From Phocaeicola vulgatus ATCC 8482 (GTDB lineage Bacteria; Bacteroidota; Bacteroidia; Bacteroidales; Bacteroidaceae), in contig NC_009614.1 in the NCBI RefSeq assembly GCF_000012825.1, positions 3,410,001 through 3,474,000 on the forward strand: a stretch of 64,000 bases of DNA, given 5' to 3'. This document shows, one piece after another, positions 39,881-49,327 of this stretch; the first letter of the stretch is position 1, and the number at the start of each line of letters is the position of its first letter. Position numbers and translations under genes: made by a program. The notes beneath the pieces were generated by a model, which was given only the letters and a program-made list of their open reading frames with translations, ran no database searches and was not told where the DNA came from.

Positions 39881-40365
39881 AAACAAAATTTTATTTTCTT
39901 GTAATCAGCTTTTTGGCTATATGCTCTGTTTGTCTGCCTGCGTGTGATAATGATGAAAAAGGGGATGTAACAAAGCCCGTGATCGATTTGATAGAACCCG
40001 AAGAGGGAGCGGTGTTGAAAATTGGTAATGGGAAAGGGGTACATTTTGAAATGAATCTGTCAGATGATGTGATGTTGAGATCGTATAAAATCAATATTCA
40101 TAATAATTTTGACCACCACGGACATGATTCCCGGGCAGCCGGAGAGAAAAACACAGCTTTTACTTTTGACAAGGTATATGATGTTTCCGGTTTGAAGAAT
40201 ACAAAAGTACATCATCATGATATTGTTATTCCGGCCGATGCTGCTCCCGGAGATTATCATCTGATGGTATGGTGTACCGATGCGGCGGGCAATCAGACAG
40301 AAGTGGCTCGTAATATTGTCTTGAGTGCGGATGGAGGTACTGAAACGGAACATGATCATGAGTGA
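39877..40365 (+). CDS. DUF4625 His-rich lipoprotein
   Basis: A 162-residue lipoprotein: signal peptide with lipobox CLPAC, then DNDEKGD, acidic residues that usually mark surface-exposed lipoproteins. An immunoglobulin-like DUF4625 fold follows (PVIDLIEPEEGAVL, a His-rich loop FDHHGHDSRA, KVHHHDIVIPADAAPG, YHLMVWCTDAAGNQTEV), ending in EHDHE. Clusters of His suggest metal capture near the receptor. Its start overlaps the receptor stop by four bases, so they are translated together. It probably works as a surface or periplasmic metal chaperone; that is inference. Confidence 0.87.
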   Translation: MKTKFYFLVISFLAICSVCLPACDNDEKGDVTKPVIDLIEPEEGAVLKIGNGKGVHFEMNLSDDVMLRSYKINIHNNFDHHGHDSRAAGEKNTAFTFDKVYDVSGLKNTKVHHHDIVIPADAAPGDYHLMVWCTDAAGNQTEVARNIVLSADGGTETEHDHE

Positions 40366-40403
40366 TTTTTTGTATTAATCGTATTGTGTGTATTAATTGT
40401 CTG

Positions 40404-40440
40404 GTGGCGGTCGATGTGAATCGGCCGTCACTTTATTTTG
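40404..40440 (+). terminator. Terminator of the metal-uptake operon
   Basis: 12-bp stem GTGGCGGTCGAT (40404-40415) with ATCGGCCGTCAC (40420-40431), two G-T pairs, GTGA loop, then TTTATTTTG. Confidence 0.85.
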
Positions 40441-40556
40441 TTAGATGTCGCCAAAGAATAATTTTCTTCCAGGAGGTAATAATCCGTTTGTAAATAGAAT
40501 ATTTGTTCTATAAATAGTGATAATTGTAGCTCTATTTTCTTTATTTTTAGTATATC

Positions 40557-40587
40557 TTGTTTGATATAACTGCCTTTAATACCTTTG
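40557..40587 (+). promoter_or_regulatory. Promoter of metY
   Basis: TTG (40557-40559), 20 nt, TACCTTTG (40580-40587). The transcript would start near 40594 and have a leader of about 40 nt before ATG 40633, too short for a SAM riboswitch. Confidence 0.6.
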
Positions 40588-40632
40588 CAACAGGTAAAAA
40601 CAGAAATATATAACTTTAAAAAGATAAAGATT

Positions 40633-41919
40633 ATGGCTACAAAAAAATTACATTTCGAAACATTACAACTTCACGTAGGACAGGAACAGCCAGACCCGGC
40701 TACGGATGCTCGTGCAGTTCCTATTTATCAGACTACATCTTATGTATTTCATAACTCGGCACATGCAGCCGCACGTTTTGGTTTACAAGATCCGGGTAAT
40801 ATTTATGGGCGTCTGACTAATTCCACACAAGGTGTTTTTGAACAACGTGTGGCTGCATTGGAAGGGGGAGTGGCAGGACTTGCGGTAGCTTCCGGGGCTG
40901 CTGCCATTACTTATGCGTTTCAGAACATTACTCGTGCAGGTGATCATGTTGTAGCTGCAAAGACTATTTACGGAGGTACTTATAACCTGCTGGCGCATAC
41001 GTTGCCGACTTATGGTGTGACTGCTACATTTGTGGACCCTGGTGATCTTTCTAATTTTGAGAAAGCTATTCAGGAGAATACAAAGGCGGTGTTTATCGAG
41101 ACTTTGGGGAATCCTAATTCGAATATTATAGATATAGAGGCTGTGGCGGAAATAGCACATCGCCATCACATACCTTTGATTATTGATAACACTTTTGGTA
41201 CTCCTTATCTGATTCGTCCCATCGAGCACGGAGCAGATATTGTGGTACATTCCGCTACAAAATTTATTGGTGGCCATGGAACTTCACTGGGTGGCGTGAT
41301 TGTTGATTCAGGTAAATTTGACTGGGTGGCATCAGGTAAATTCCCTCAACTGACAGAATCGGATCCTTGCTATCATGGGGTGCGTTTTGTAGAGGCGGCA
41401 GGTCCGGCTGCTTATGCTGTCCGTATTCGTGCTATTTTATTGCGTGATACCGGTGCAACTATCAGTCCGTTTAATGCTTTTATTCTGTTGCAGGGATTGG
41501 AGACACTTTCATTGCGTGTGGAACGTCATGTAGAGAATGCGTTGAAAGTGGTGGAGCATTTGAAAAATCATCCGAAGATCAAGAAAGTAAATCACCCTTC
41601 CTTGCCGGAACATCCTGACCATGCTCTGTATCAGCGTTATTTCCCCAATGGAGCTAGTTCTATTTTCACTATCGAAGTGAAAGGTGGTCAGGAAGAAGCA
41701 CATCGTTTCATCGATAGTTTGGAAATCTTTTCTTTATTGGCCAATGTCGCCGATGTGAAGTCATTGGTTATCCATCCTGCCAGTACCACTCACTCCCAGT
41801 TGAATGCGGAAGAATTGGCGGAACAGGGTATTTATCCGGGGACAGTGCGTTTATCAATAGGTACGGAACATATAGATGATTTGCTGGCCGATTTGGATCA
41901 GGCATTAGCTGGAATTTAA
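40633..41919 (+). CDS. metY: O-acetylhomoserine sulfhydrylase (MetY)-type PLP enzyme
   Basis: A 428-residue Cys/Met-metabolism PLP enzyme. It makes homocysteine from O-acetylhomoserine and sulfide (or cysteine from O-acetylserine). The PLP-binding Lys is Lys210 ([15 protein letters not shown]). Other family marks are the [22 protein letters not shown] region and [17 protein letters not shown], with the [14 protein letters not shown] block. The Ala/Gly pattern and the long length point to the MetY rather than MetB/MetC branch. ATG 40633 is chosen because the upstream in-frame ATG (40585) lies within the promoter; the true protein begins [14 protein letters not shown]. Confidence 0.92.
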   Translation: MATKKLHFETLQLHVGQEQPDPATDARAVPIYQTTSYVFHNSAHAAARFGLQDPGNIYGRLTNSTQGVFEQRVAALEGGVAGLAVASGAAAITYAFQNITRAGDHVVAAKTIYGGTYNLLAHTLPTYGVTATFVDPGDLSNFEKAIQENTKAVFIETLGNPNSNIIDIEAVAEIAHRHHIPLIIDNTFGTPYLIRPIEHGADIVVHSATKFIGGHGTSLGGVIVDSGKFDWVASGKFPQLTESDPCYHGVRFVEAAGPAAYAVRIRAILLRDTGATISPFNAFILLQGLETLSLRVERHVENALKVVEHLKNHPKIKKVNHPSLPEHPDHALYQRYFPNGASSIFTIEVKGGQEEAHRFIDSLEIFSLLANVADVKSLVIHPASTTHSQLNAEELAEQGIYPGTVRLSIGTEHIDDLLADLDQALAGI

Positions 41920-42174
41920 TAAGATATATTAATAGAATAAGGAATATTACTACAATATAAAATCAATATATGGATAAGAAGTGTATGCCGGAGGTTTGTG
42001 TAAAGATACATTATACATGCTTCTGGCATTACTTTATTTTTACTGATAAAAAAGGATAGATCATTAATCCAAATAGGATTCTTTTTTGTTATTAAAAAAA
42101 GAATTTTTGCGGAAGTGGGGTTTCAAAGGCTTAATTTAAGAGTTTATGGATACCGTTTCTTTAACTTAAATACA

Positions 42175-43680
42175 ATGGTTATGAATCTAGTCCTTGCTAT
42201 TATTCCGGTATTGCTATTAATTATCCTGATGGCGTTTTTTAAAATGTCCGGTGACAAAAGTAGTGTGATTTCCCTTGTCGTTACTATGCTGATTGCTTTT
42301 TTCGGCTTTCATTTTCCGGTAAACGATTTGCTGTCTTCTTTTCTGTATGGTGCATTGAAAGCTGTTTCTCCTATTCTGATTATTATTTTGATGGCGATAT
42401 TCAGCTATAATGTTTTATTGAAGACTGAAAAAATGGAGATTATCAAGCAACAGTTTTCTTCTATTTCTACCGATAAAAGTATTCAGGTATTGCTGTTGAC
42501 ATGGGGATTTGGCGGCTTGCTTGAAGCTATGGCAGGATTTGGTACGGCAGTGGCTATACCGGCGGCGATTCTTGTCAGTCTCGGATTCAAACCGGTCTTT
42601 TCGGCAACAGTCAGTTTGATTGCCAATAGTGTGGCTACTGCTTTTGGGGCTATTGGTACACCGGTCTTGGTATTGGCGAAAGAAACGAATCTGGATGTAT
42701 TGGTGCTAAGCGCCAATGTCGTGTTGCAGCTTTCGGTACTGATGTTTCTCATTCCTTTCGTATTGCTGTTCCTGACCGATTCGAAATTAAAATCCTTACC
42801 TAAAAATATTTTCCTGTCTTTGTTGGTCGGTGGTGTCTCATTAGGCAGCCAGTATATTGCCGCCCGCTATATGGGGGCGGAGTCTCCGGCTATTATTGGA
42901 AGTATTTTATCTATCATTGTTATTGTAGCCTATGGCAAACTGACTGCTTCTAAAGAGGAAAAAGCAAGGAAAAGCACATTGAAAGGGCTAGAGGTACTGA
43001 ACGCGTGGAGTATCTATCTTCTTATCTTGTTCTTGATTGTTCTGACTAGTCCGTTGTTTCCCGGTTTACGTACAACACTTGAAAATAATTGGGTGACCCG
43101 TATCAGTCTTCCGATTAATGATTCAACTATGAATTATACGGTTTCTTGGCTGACCCATGCGGGAGTTTTACTTTTTGTAGGCACGTTTGTCGGCGGGCTG
43201 ATACAGGGAGCCAAGATATGGGAGCTGTTTGCTGTACTCTGGAATACGGTAAAGCAGTTAAAGAAAACTTTTATCACGGTAATTTGTCTGGTGAGTTTGT
43301 CCACTATCATGGATACGGCAGGTATGATTTCAGTTATAGCCACTGCTTTGGCAGTTGCTACAGGAAGTCTTTATCCGTTGTTTGCCCCTGTTATAGGTTG
43401 CCTGGGTACCTTTATTACGGGCAGTGACACTTCTTCAAATATTTTGTTCGGCAAATTACAGGCTAATGTGGCCGGGCATATTCAAGTAAGTCCCGACTGG
43501 TTGTCGGCAGCCAATACGGTGGGGGCGACAGGTGGAAAAATAATTTCTCCGCAAAGTATCGCTATTGCCACTTCTGCCGGAAACCAACAGGGAAAAGAAG
43601 GAGAAATCCTAAAATCCGCCATTCCATATGCATTGGCGTATGTGTTGATAACCGGAGTGATTGTTTATATTTTCAGCTGA
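42175..43680 (+). CDS. L-lactate permease (LctP)-family transporter
   Basis: A permease of about 501 residues with some 12 hydrophobic segments. The start is ATG 42175 or ATG 42181 (MNLVLAIIPVLLLIIL); an upstream GTG at 42115 has no support. Typical LctP motifs are GGLLEAMAGFGTAVAIPAAIL and the SVATAFGAIGTPVLVLAKET stretch in the first half and the TGSDTSSNILFGKLQ and NTVGATGGKIISPQSIAIAT blocks in the second half. It imports L-lactate or glycolate with protons; exact substrate is not visible. Upstream 41920-42174 shows a hairpin-like stretch and no gene; no lactate dehydrogenase is next to it. Confidence 0.9.
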   Translation: MVMNLVLAIIPVLLLIILMAFFKMSGDKSSVISLVVTMLIAFFGFHFPVNDLLSSFLYGALKAVSPILIIILMAIFSYNVLLKTEKMEIIKQQFSSISTDKSIQVLLLTWGFGGLLEAMAGFGTAVAIPAAILVSLGFKPVFSATVSLIANSVATAFGAIGTPVLVLAKETNLDVLVLSANVVLQLSVLMFLIPFVLLFLTDSKLKSLPKNIFLSLLVGGVSLGSQYIAARYMGAESPAIIGSILSIIVIVAYGKLTASKEEKARKSTLKGLEVLNAWSIYLLILFLIVLTSPLFPGLRTTLENNWVTRISLPINDSTMNYTVSWLTHAGVLLFVGTFVGGLIQGAKIWELFAVLWNTVKQLKKTFITVICLVSLSTIMDTAGMISVIATALAVATGSLYPLFAPVIGCLGTFITGSDTSSNILFGKLQANVAGHIQVSPDWLSAANTVGATGGKIISPQSIAIATSAGNQQGKEGEILKSAIPYALAYVLITGVIVYIFS

Positions 43681-43849
43681 TAATCGTTTGTAAATTCAAG
43701 AGGGCGTTTTAATATTGCCTGTTATGGATTGAAATACCCTGTAAACGAGGATCAACTGTTGAAAAATCGTAAAAAAAGAGATGGATAGGAGATTTATTGC
43801 CAAAAAAGAATTTAATTTGAACCGTTTTATAATTTATAAAAAAAAGAAC

Positions 43850-44023
43850 ATGAACGAATTAATTGCTAAAATCAAAGAATTGAACGAAGCTTTTATGTCT
43901 GATGCAGCATTGCAGATTGAAAAAGGTAACAAAGCTGCAGGAACACGCGCACGTAAAGCATCATTGGAATTGGAAAAACTGATGAAAGAATTTAGAAAAG
44001 CATCTTTGGAAGCTTCTAAATAA
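43850..44023 (+). CDS. Small Hc1-like histone-type protein
   Basis: A 57-residue, Lys/Ala-rich protein (MNELIAKIKELNEAF, IEKGNKAAGTRARKASLELEKL, FRKASLEASK) matching the histone H1-like Hc1 family seen across Bacteroidetes. It probably binds DNA and condenses or organises the nucleoid, as inferred for the family. ATG 43850 is the best start because the upstream in-frame residues are not conserved-looking and the codon follows an A-rich ribosome-binding region. A strong terminator follows. Genes this short are often missed. Confidence 0.85.
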   Translation: MNELIAKIKELNEAFMSDAALQIEKGNKAAGTRARKASLELEKLMKEFRKASLEASK

Positions 44024-44052
44024 TCCTTCATTCGTCTTTTAAAGATTTTTAT

Positions 44053-44080
44053 AAGCCATCCTTCGGGGTGGCTTTCTTAT
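44053..44080 (+). terminator. Terminator after the histone-like gene
   Basis: 9-bp stem AAGCCATCC/GGGTGGCTT with a TTCG loop, then TCTTATTTTCT. Confidence 0.9.
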
Positions 44081-44119
44081 TTTCTACCAGGTTTTGCTTT
44101 TATTTCGGGGGATAATTGA

Positions 44120-44127
44120 TATTTTTG
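44120..44127 (+). promoter_or_regulatory. Probable -7 element of the double-sensor operon
   Basis: TATTTTTG matches TAnnTTTG about 39 bases before ATG 44166. A Shine-Dalgarno-like AGGAG (44156-44160) precedes the start, unusual for this organism. Confidence 0.5.
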
Positions 44128-44165
44128 TATTTTTATTGGTGGGTGGTTAACCTAAAGGAGAAGGG

Positions 44166-47100
44166 ATGTTTATGAAGAATATGTGTCTATTGCCTGTATG
44201 GGCGGTTTTATTGATTATAGCAGGGACTTTCTTTTCTTGTGAAAAGAAGAAGGATATGGCTATATACCGTCAGGCGGATTCTTTGAACTTGCTTTCTTAT
44301 CGTATGCGCTATAAAAATTTGGACACAGCGTGTAAAGCGGCGCATGACGCCTACAAACTGGCGGATGGATTCCCCTCCCTGCGTGCCGGGGCATTGAATA
44401 ATCAGGGTTTCTGCGCCTTTATCCACATGGACTTTGAAAAAGCCGAAGATCTTTTTCTTCGCGTATATGAGGAATCAAACAATGAATTGGAATGTTTGAT
44501 AGCAGATATCGGTATGATGAAAATTTGTCAGCGTACCGCCATGAACAAGGAGTTCTATGATTATCGTAACAGTGCGTTACGGCGTATGAAGCGTATCAGT
44601 GATGACCGTTCTGCTATAACCGATCCCGGAGAGCTGGAGCGGCTTAATTATGCCCGTTCCGAGTTTTTCATTGCTTCTGCCATCTATTACTATTATTTGC
44701 AGCAGGAACAGCAGTCTTTGGAGGCGATTAATGAAATAAAAGTAGACGAGGCGCTGGAAAGTGATACTGCCCAATTGCTCTATTATTATTATATGAAAGG
44801 GTCTGGCGGTATGTATGAAGCGGATACACCGCAGGATGTGGTATTGGGTGAGTTTAACTATCTGATAGAATGTCTGGGTATCAGCAGGGAATACGGGTAT
44901 GTCTATTTCGAGGCGAATGCATCTCAGGCAATGGCAGAATTGCTGAAAGAGAGGAAAAATTTCGATTTGATAATGGAAAGGCGTCCCAATGTGATGCGTG
45001 CCATCAATAGCGAGGACTTGTCGTGGGAGGAATTGACCATGCGTTTTGCCTGGCAGGCTTTGGATTTGTTCAAAAAATATGGAGATTTGTATCAGATTTC
45101 GGGTACATACCGCACTTTGGCGTCGTGCAGCAACGAGCAAGGCAGGTATGAAGACGCGCTGCATTACTTGTCGGAAGCATTGGGGTACGTCAATCGGCAT
45201 CACGAGAAATATTACCATTGTACGGATACCATGGACAGGCTACGTCCGTATGTTCCCATGGCTACCACTTCCATTGAACTGGAATGGATTAATGACGATG
45301 GTATAAAAAGTGTTCCCGAATGGATTGCCCGTTTCCGTGAACAATTGAGTGTAACATATGCAGCGTTAGGAATGAAACCCCAGTCGGATTATAATCGTAA
45401 TATTTATCTGGATATTTTGGACTACACCCGCCAGGACAAAGAATTGGAGAGTCGTTATAATGCGTTGGAGAAGGAATCGGAAGCCTTGAACGGACTTCTG
45501 GTGGTAGTGGTGATTGGTATCGTTGTCCTTATCATTCTATTTTGGATATTGAATAAAAGATGGCGTGTGCGGAATGCTCTTTATATTGATAAGTTGAAAC
45601 GTACTTTGGAAATATGCCGTAAGATAACGGCTTCCGTACCCATTGATGCGGGGGAGATAGAGGATGTGACAAAAGCGGTAGTTGCCTCGGTGAAAGAGGA
45701 TATCCTTTCGTTGGTGGGAGCGACGGACTTCCGTATTGTGGCTGAAAATGGAGAGGGGAATGAGGTGCCGGGGCAAGGGATTTGTACAAGTTTTATCTTG
45801 AATATTCCGGGCAGGGAACAACCTTTGGGCGAGGTGCACCTGTATTCGGAGCACAAAATGAAGAAAGATGATAAAGCACTGATGAGGGTCATTACACCTT
45901 ACATTTCGTGGACACTGGAGAATGGACTGGCTTTTATTTCGTTGGGCGATGAACGGAAACGGCTGGAAAAGGAGCAATATGTCCATGAACAGCATTTGGC
46001 GGAGAATAAACGGCAGAATCTGGTGAAGAAAGCCTGTCTGTTTATTGTCACAGGCATTATGCCTTATATAGACCGAATCATGAATGAAGTGCATAAACTA
46101 ACCGCACACAACTACATTCAGAACGAAGAAATAAAAGAAAGCAAATACCGTTATATCGACGAACTGATTACCCGTATCAATGAGTATAATGATATTTTGG
46201 CCTTATGGATTAAGATGCGGCAGGGGACACTGAGTTTGAATATAGAGAATTTTGAGTTGAATTCCCTTTTTGATGTACTGGTAAAAGGGCGTAAGACTTT
46301 CGAGATGAAACAACAGACTCTGACCATAGAGCCGACTGCCGCCATTGTGAAAGCGGATAAGGCTCTGACGCTTTTCATGATAAATACATTGACGGAAAAC
46401 GCCCGTAAATATACGCAGCCGGGAGGAAATGTTTCTGTTTATGCGCAGGAAACGGAATCTTACGTGGAGATTTCGGTGAAAGATGACGGTCCGGGACTTT
46501 CACAGGAAGATGTGGAGCGTATTCTGAGTGAGAAAGTTTATGATTCGGGTAAAATCGGATTGCAGACCAGCGAAAATGTCAGCGAATTGCAGAAGAATAA
46601 AGGTCACGGTTTCGGTTTGATGAATTGCAAAGGCATTATTGATAAATATAAGAAGACCAATGAGATATTCCGGGTCTGCCTGTTCCGGATAGAAAGTGAA
46701 TTGGGGAAAGGCAGCCGTTTCTATTTCCGTTTGCCCAAAGGAGTGCGCAAAACGTTGATGTTGGTGTTGGTCGCTTTTCTTCCTGTCCTGGCAGGATGTA
46801 ATGAGGGGAGGGAGAAAGATGGGAAAGCTGAACAGCTCACTGTCAATGATTCCATTCAGCGATATGATAAATTATTGGCTGTTGCGAATGAATATGCATA
46901 CGATGTTTACAATTGTAACATTGATGGATTATATCAACAGGCATTGTGTTATGCGGACAGTGCTCTATATTGTTTGAATAAGCATTATATTATGTATTCG
47001 GGCAGCAAAGGGCCTTTGTTGGAATTGGAAGGAGAGGGGGTAGCAGCGGATTTAGATTGGTTCAACCGGCATTTTGATACCGATTACTATGCCTTGCTGG

Positions 47101-48569
47101 ATGTTCGCAACGAGGCAGCAGTCGCCTTTTTGGCTTTAGGTAATCTGGAGGCTTATCGTTATAACAATAATGCTTATACGGCGCTGTACAAACAGATCAG
47201 TGAGGACACCTCATTGGAGCAATATTGCCGCCAGATGCAGCTTTCTGCCAATAATAAGACGGTGGCTATCATTCTTTGTGTGGTTATTTTGTTGGTATTG
47301 CTGGTGGGATATTATATTCTGTATTTCCGCCACCGTTTGATTTATCGTTATAACTTGGAACAGGTGTTGGAAATCAACAAGCAGGTGTTTTCGGCCTCTT
47401 TGCTTGACGGAAGAGCCGACCGGGATATTGCTGCAAGTCTGGTCAAGGATATGTTTGAAACGGTAAATGAGTTGCTGCCCGTTGATGTGTTGGGCGTAGC
47501 GGTTTATAGTGAAGACAACCACAGCTTGAATTATGCTTTTTCACCGGTGGAGGATGAGAATGAAGAAATGCGTGAGATGATGGCTCGTAGTTTTGACGCG
47601 AAGACACCTTATTGGCGTGAGAAAGATAGGGTAAAATGTTTGCCCTTGTGGGTGGAAGCAGGTAACGAGAATCGTTGCACGGGTGTGCTGGCATTGAAAA
47701 TCGCTTTGCCTGTGGAGCGTGAGGACGACCGCTTGATGCTGGAGCTTGTGGCCGGATATGTAGCCATCATTGTATATAATGCAGTGGTACTGATGGCGCA
47801 GAAATATCGGGATATAGAAAGTGCGCAGGATGATGCGCGCCGAGCCATACGGGAGGAAAACCAGTTGCATGTGCAAAATCTGGTATTGGACAATTGCTTG
47901 TCAACCATTAAGCATGAGACAATCTATTATCCTAACCGGATAAAACAGATTATCGACAGGTTGAACACCCGTCAGGCTGGAGAAAACGAAGCTGTGCAAG
48001 TAGAAACGATTGGTGAGTTGATCAGTTATTATAAGGATATATTTACTTTGCTGAGTTCATGCGCCGCACGTCAGTTGGAAGAAATTACTTTCCGCAGAGG
48101 TGTTGTGAAAGCCGGCGAACTGGCCGATTATGCGGTACGGTATATAAAACGTGCTGGAAAACGTATGCCGCATCGGGTAGAACTGAGGACGGAGGTGGAA
48201 CATGTTTCCGTATTGGGAGATGTCATTCAGCTGAAGTTTATGTTGGAGAATTTAATAGATGAAGCGCTATCATACGAGGTGGATGGTATTTTGGAATTGT
48301 GTATTTATAAGGATAAGGATTTTGTGCGGTTTGATTTCCGCGATACGCGTCGCGAAAAGTCGCAGGAGGAGTTGAACTTGTTGTTCTACCCGCATCTGTC
48401 TCGTATGAAGCAGGGGCAGGAAGGAGTTCTGACCGGTACGGAATACCTTATTTGTAAGCAGGTGATTCGTGACCATGATGAATTTGCCGGAAGACGCGGT
48501 TGCCGTATCAATGCGCAGCCTGCCGCTGAAGGAGGGTTCACCGTATGGTTCACCCTGCCTGCCCGTTGA
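44166..48569 (+). CDS. Double-module sensor histidine kinase, DUF5112/DUF5113-type, with internal lipobox
   Basis: A 1467-residue protein with two sensor-kinase units in tandem. Unit 1: signal segment ending FFSC, TPR-rich periplasmic part (30-435), membrane segment (442-462), GAF-like region, helical region and HATPase (N-box NTLTENARKYTQPGG near 737, G1 DDGPGLSQED near 772). I see no H-box His in its dimerisation region. Unit 2: a second signal-like segment with a perfect lipobox (VLAGC, Cys878), periplasmic part, membrane segment (1031-1053), GAF-like region and H-box His1250 (STIKHETIYYP), but a weak HATPase with altered N and G1 boxes. Each unit therefore seems to lack what the other has. 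A response regulator follows. An internal start at ATG 46755 after GGAG is conceivable. Confidence 0.85.
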   Translation: MFMKNMCLLPVWAVLLIIAGTFFSCEKKKDMAIYRQADSLNLLSYRMRYKNLDTACKAAHDAYKLADGFPSLRAGALNNQGFCAFIHMDFEKAEDLFLRVYEESNNELECLIADIGMMKICQRTAMNKEFYDYRNSALRRMKRISDDRSAITDPGELERLNYARSEFFIASAIYYYYLQQEQQSLEAINEIKVDEALESDTAQLLYYYYMKGSGGMYEADTPQDVVLGEFNYLIECLGISREYGYVYFEANASQAMAELLKERKNFDLIMERRPNVMRAINSEDLSWEELTMRFAWQALDLFKKYGDLYQISGTYRTLASCSNEQGRYEDALHYLSEALGYVNRHHEKYYHCTDTMDRLRPYVPMATTSIELEWINDDGIKSVPEWIARFREQLSVTYAALGMKPQSDYNRNIYLDILDYTRQDKELESRYNALEKESEALNGLLVVVVIGIVVLIILFWILNKRWRVRNALYIDKLKRTLEICRKITASVPIDAGEIEDVTKAVVASVKEDILSLVGATDFRIVAENGEGNEVPGQGICTSFILNIPGREQPLGEVHLYSEHKMKKDDKALMRVITPYISWTLENGLAFISLGDERKRLEKEQYVHEQHLAENKRQNLVKKACLFIVTGIMPYIDRIMNEVHKLTAHNYIQNEEIKESKYRYIDELITRINEYNDILALWIKMRQGTLSLNIENFELNSLFDVLVKGRKTFEMKQQTLTIEPTAAIVKADKALTLFMINTLTENARKYTQPGGNVSVYAQETESYVEISVKDDGPGLSQEDVERILSEKVYDSGKIGLQTSENVSELQKNKGHGFGLMNCKGIIDKYKKTNEIFRVCLFRIESELGKGSRFYFRLPKGVRKTLMLVLVAFLPVLAGCNEGREKDGKAEQLTVNDSIQRYDKLLAVANEYAYDVYNCNIDGLYQQALCYADSALYCLNKHYIMYSGSKGPLLELEGEGVAADLDWFNRHFDTDYYALLDVRNEAAVAFLALGNLEAYRYNNNAYTALYKQISEDTSLEQYCRQMQLSANNKTVAIILCVVILLVLLVGYYILYFRHRLIYRYNLEQVLEINKQVFSASLLDGRADRDIAASLVKDMFETVNELLPVDVLGVAVYSEDNHSLNYAFSPVEDENEEMREMMARSFDAKTPYWREKDRVKCLPLWVEAGNENRCTGVLALKIALPVEREDDRLMLELVAGYVAIIVYNAVVLMAQKYRDIESAQDDARRAIREENQLHVQNLVLDNCLSTIKHETIYYPNRIKQIIDRLNTRQAGENEAVQVETIGELISYYKDIFTLLSSCAARQLEEITFRRGVVKAGELADYAVRYIKRAGKRMPHRVELRTEVEHVSVLGDVIQLKFMLENLIDEALSYEVDGILELCIYKDKDFVRFDFRDTRREKSQEELNLLFYPHLSRMKQGQEGVLTGTEYLICKQVIRDHDEFAGRRGCRINAQPAAEGGFTVWFTLPAR

Positions 48570-48589
48570 ATGTAGAATGTAAAAAAACA

Positions 48590-49327
48590 ATGCATATTAT
48601 GGAGAATAATAGATTTAAAGTCATCATTGTAGAGGATGTCAAACTGGAATTAAAAGGAACGGAAGAGATATTCAGACACGAAATTCCGAATGCGGAAGTC
48701 ATCGGAACGGCTATGACTGAGAATGAGTTTTGGGAATTGCTGAAAGTGCAGTTGCCCGATATGGTTTTATTGGACTTGGGCTTGGGGGGATCGACTACCA
48801 TCGGTGTGGAAATCTGTTCTTCTTTACGGAAGAACTATCCGGATATGAAGGTGCTGATTTTTACTGGTGAGGTATTGAACGAAAAGTTATGGGTGGATGC
48901 GCTGAATGCGGGTGCGGATGGTATAATCCTGAAGACGGGAGAGTTGCTGACTGCCACAGATGTACAGGCGGTGATGGATGGCAAGAAACTGGTTTTCAAT
49001 TATCCCATTCTGGAGAAAATAGTGGCACGTTTCAAGCAGTCGGTGGCTCAGGAACAGCGCAGGCAGGAAGCTGTCATTAATTATGATATTGATGAATATG
49101 ATGAGCGTTTGCTTCGCCATCTGGCCTTGGGGTATACCAAAGAAATGATTACTAATCTGAAAGGGATGCCTTTCGGGGTCAAATCCATAGAGAAGCGTCA
49201 GAATGAATTGATAAACCGTTTGTTCACATTGGATGAAAGAAGTGGTGTCAATGCCTGTCGATTGGTGACCCGTGCTTTCGAGTTGCGGATTCTTGACATT
49301 GATAATTTGGAACCGGATGAAGAGTAA
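48590..49327 (+). CDS. Response regulator with REC and LuxR-like HTH domains
   Basis: A protein of about 245 residues from ATG 48590 (or ATG 48599). REC domain: acidic pair in IIVEDVKLEL, phospho-acceptor Asp62 (VLLDLGLGG), Thr in IFTGE, and Lys in LKTGEL. The C-terminal part (about 175-230) has a HTH of the LuxR/NarL or related type (DERLLRHLALGYTKEMITNL, VKSIEKRQNELINRLF). It follows the double sensor by 20 bases and overlaps the next gene by 11 bases, so all three form an operon. The likely partner of the sensor; target genes are unknown. Confidence 0.9.
   Translation: MHIMENNRFKVIIVEDVKLELKGTEEIFRHEIPNAEVIGTAMTENEFWELLKVQLPDMVLLDLGLGGSTTIGVEICSSLRKNYPDMKVLIFTGEVLNEKLWVDALNAGADGIILKTGELLTATDVQAVMDGKKLVFNYPILEKIVARFKQSVAQEQRRQEAVINYDIDEYDERLLRHLALGYTKEMITNLKGMPFGVKSIEKRQNELINRLFTLDERSGVNACRLVTRAFELRILDIDNLEPDEE

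Noticed and set aside
40441..40632. SAM riboswitch upstream of metY
   Set aside because: The promoter at 40557-40587 leaves only about 40 nt of leader, too short for any SAM riboswitch class, and no conserved core is seen.
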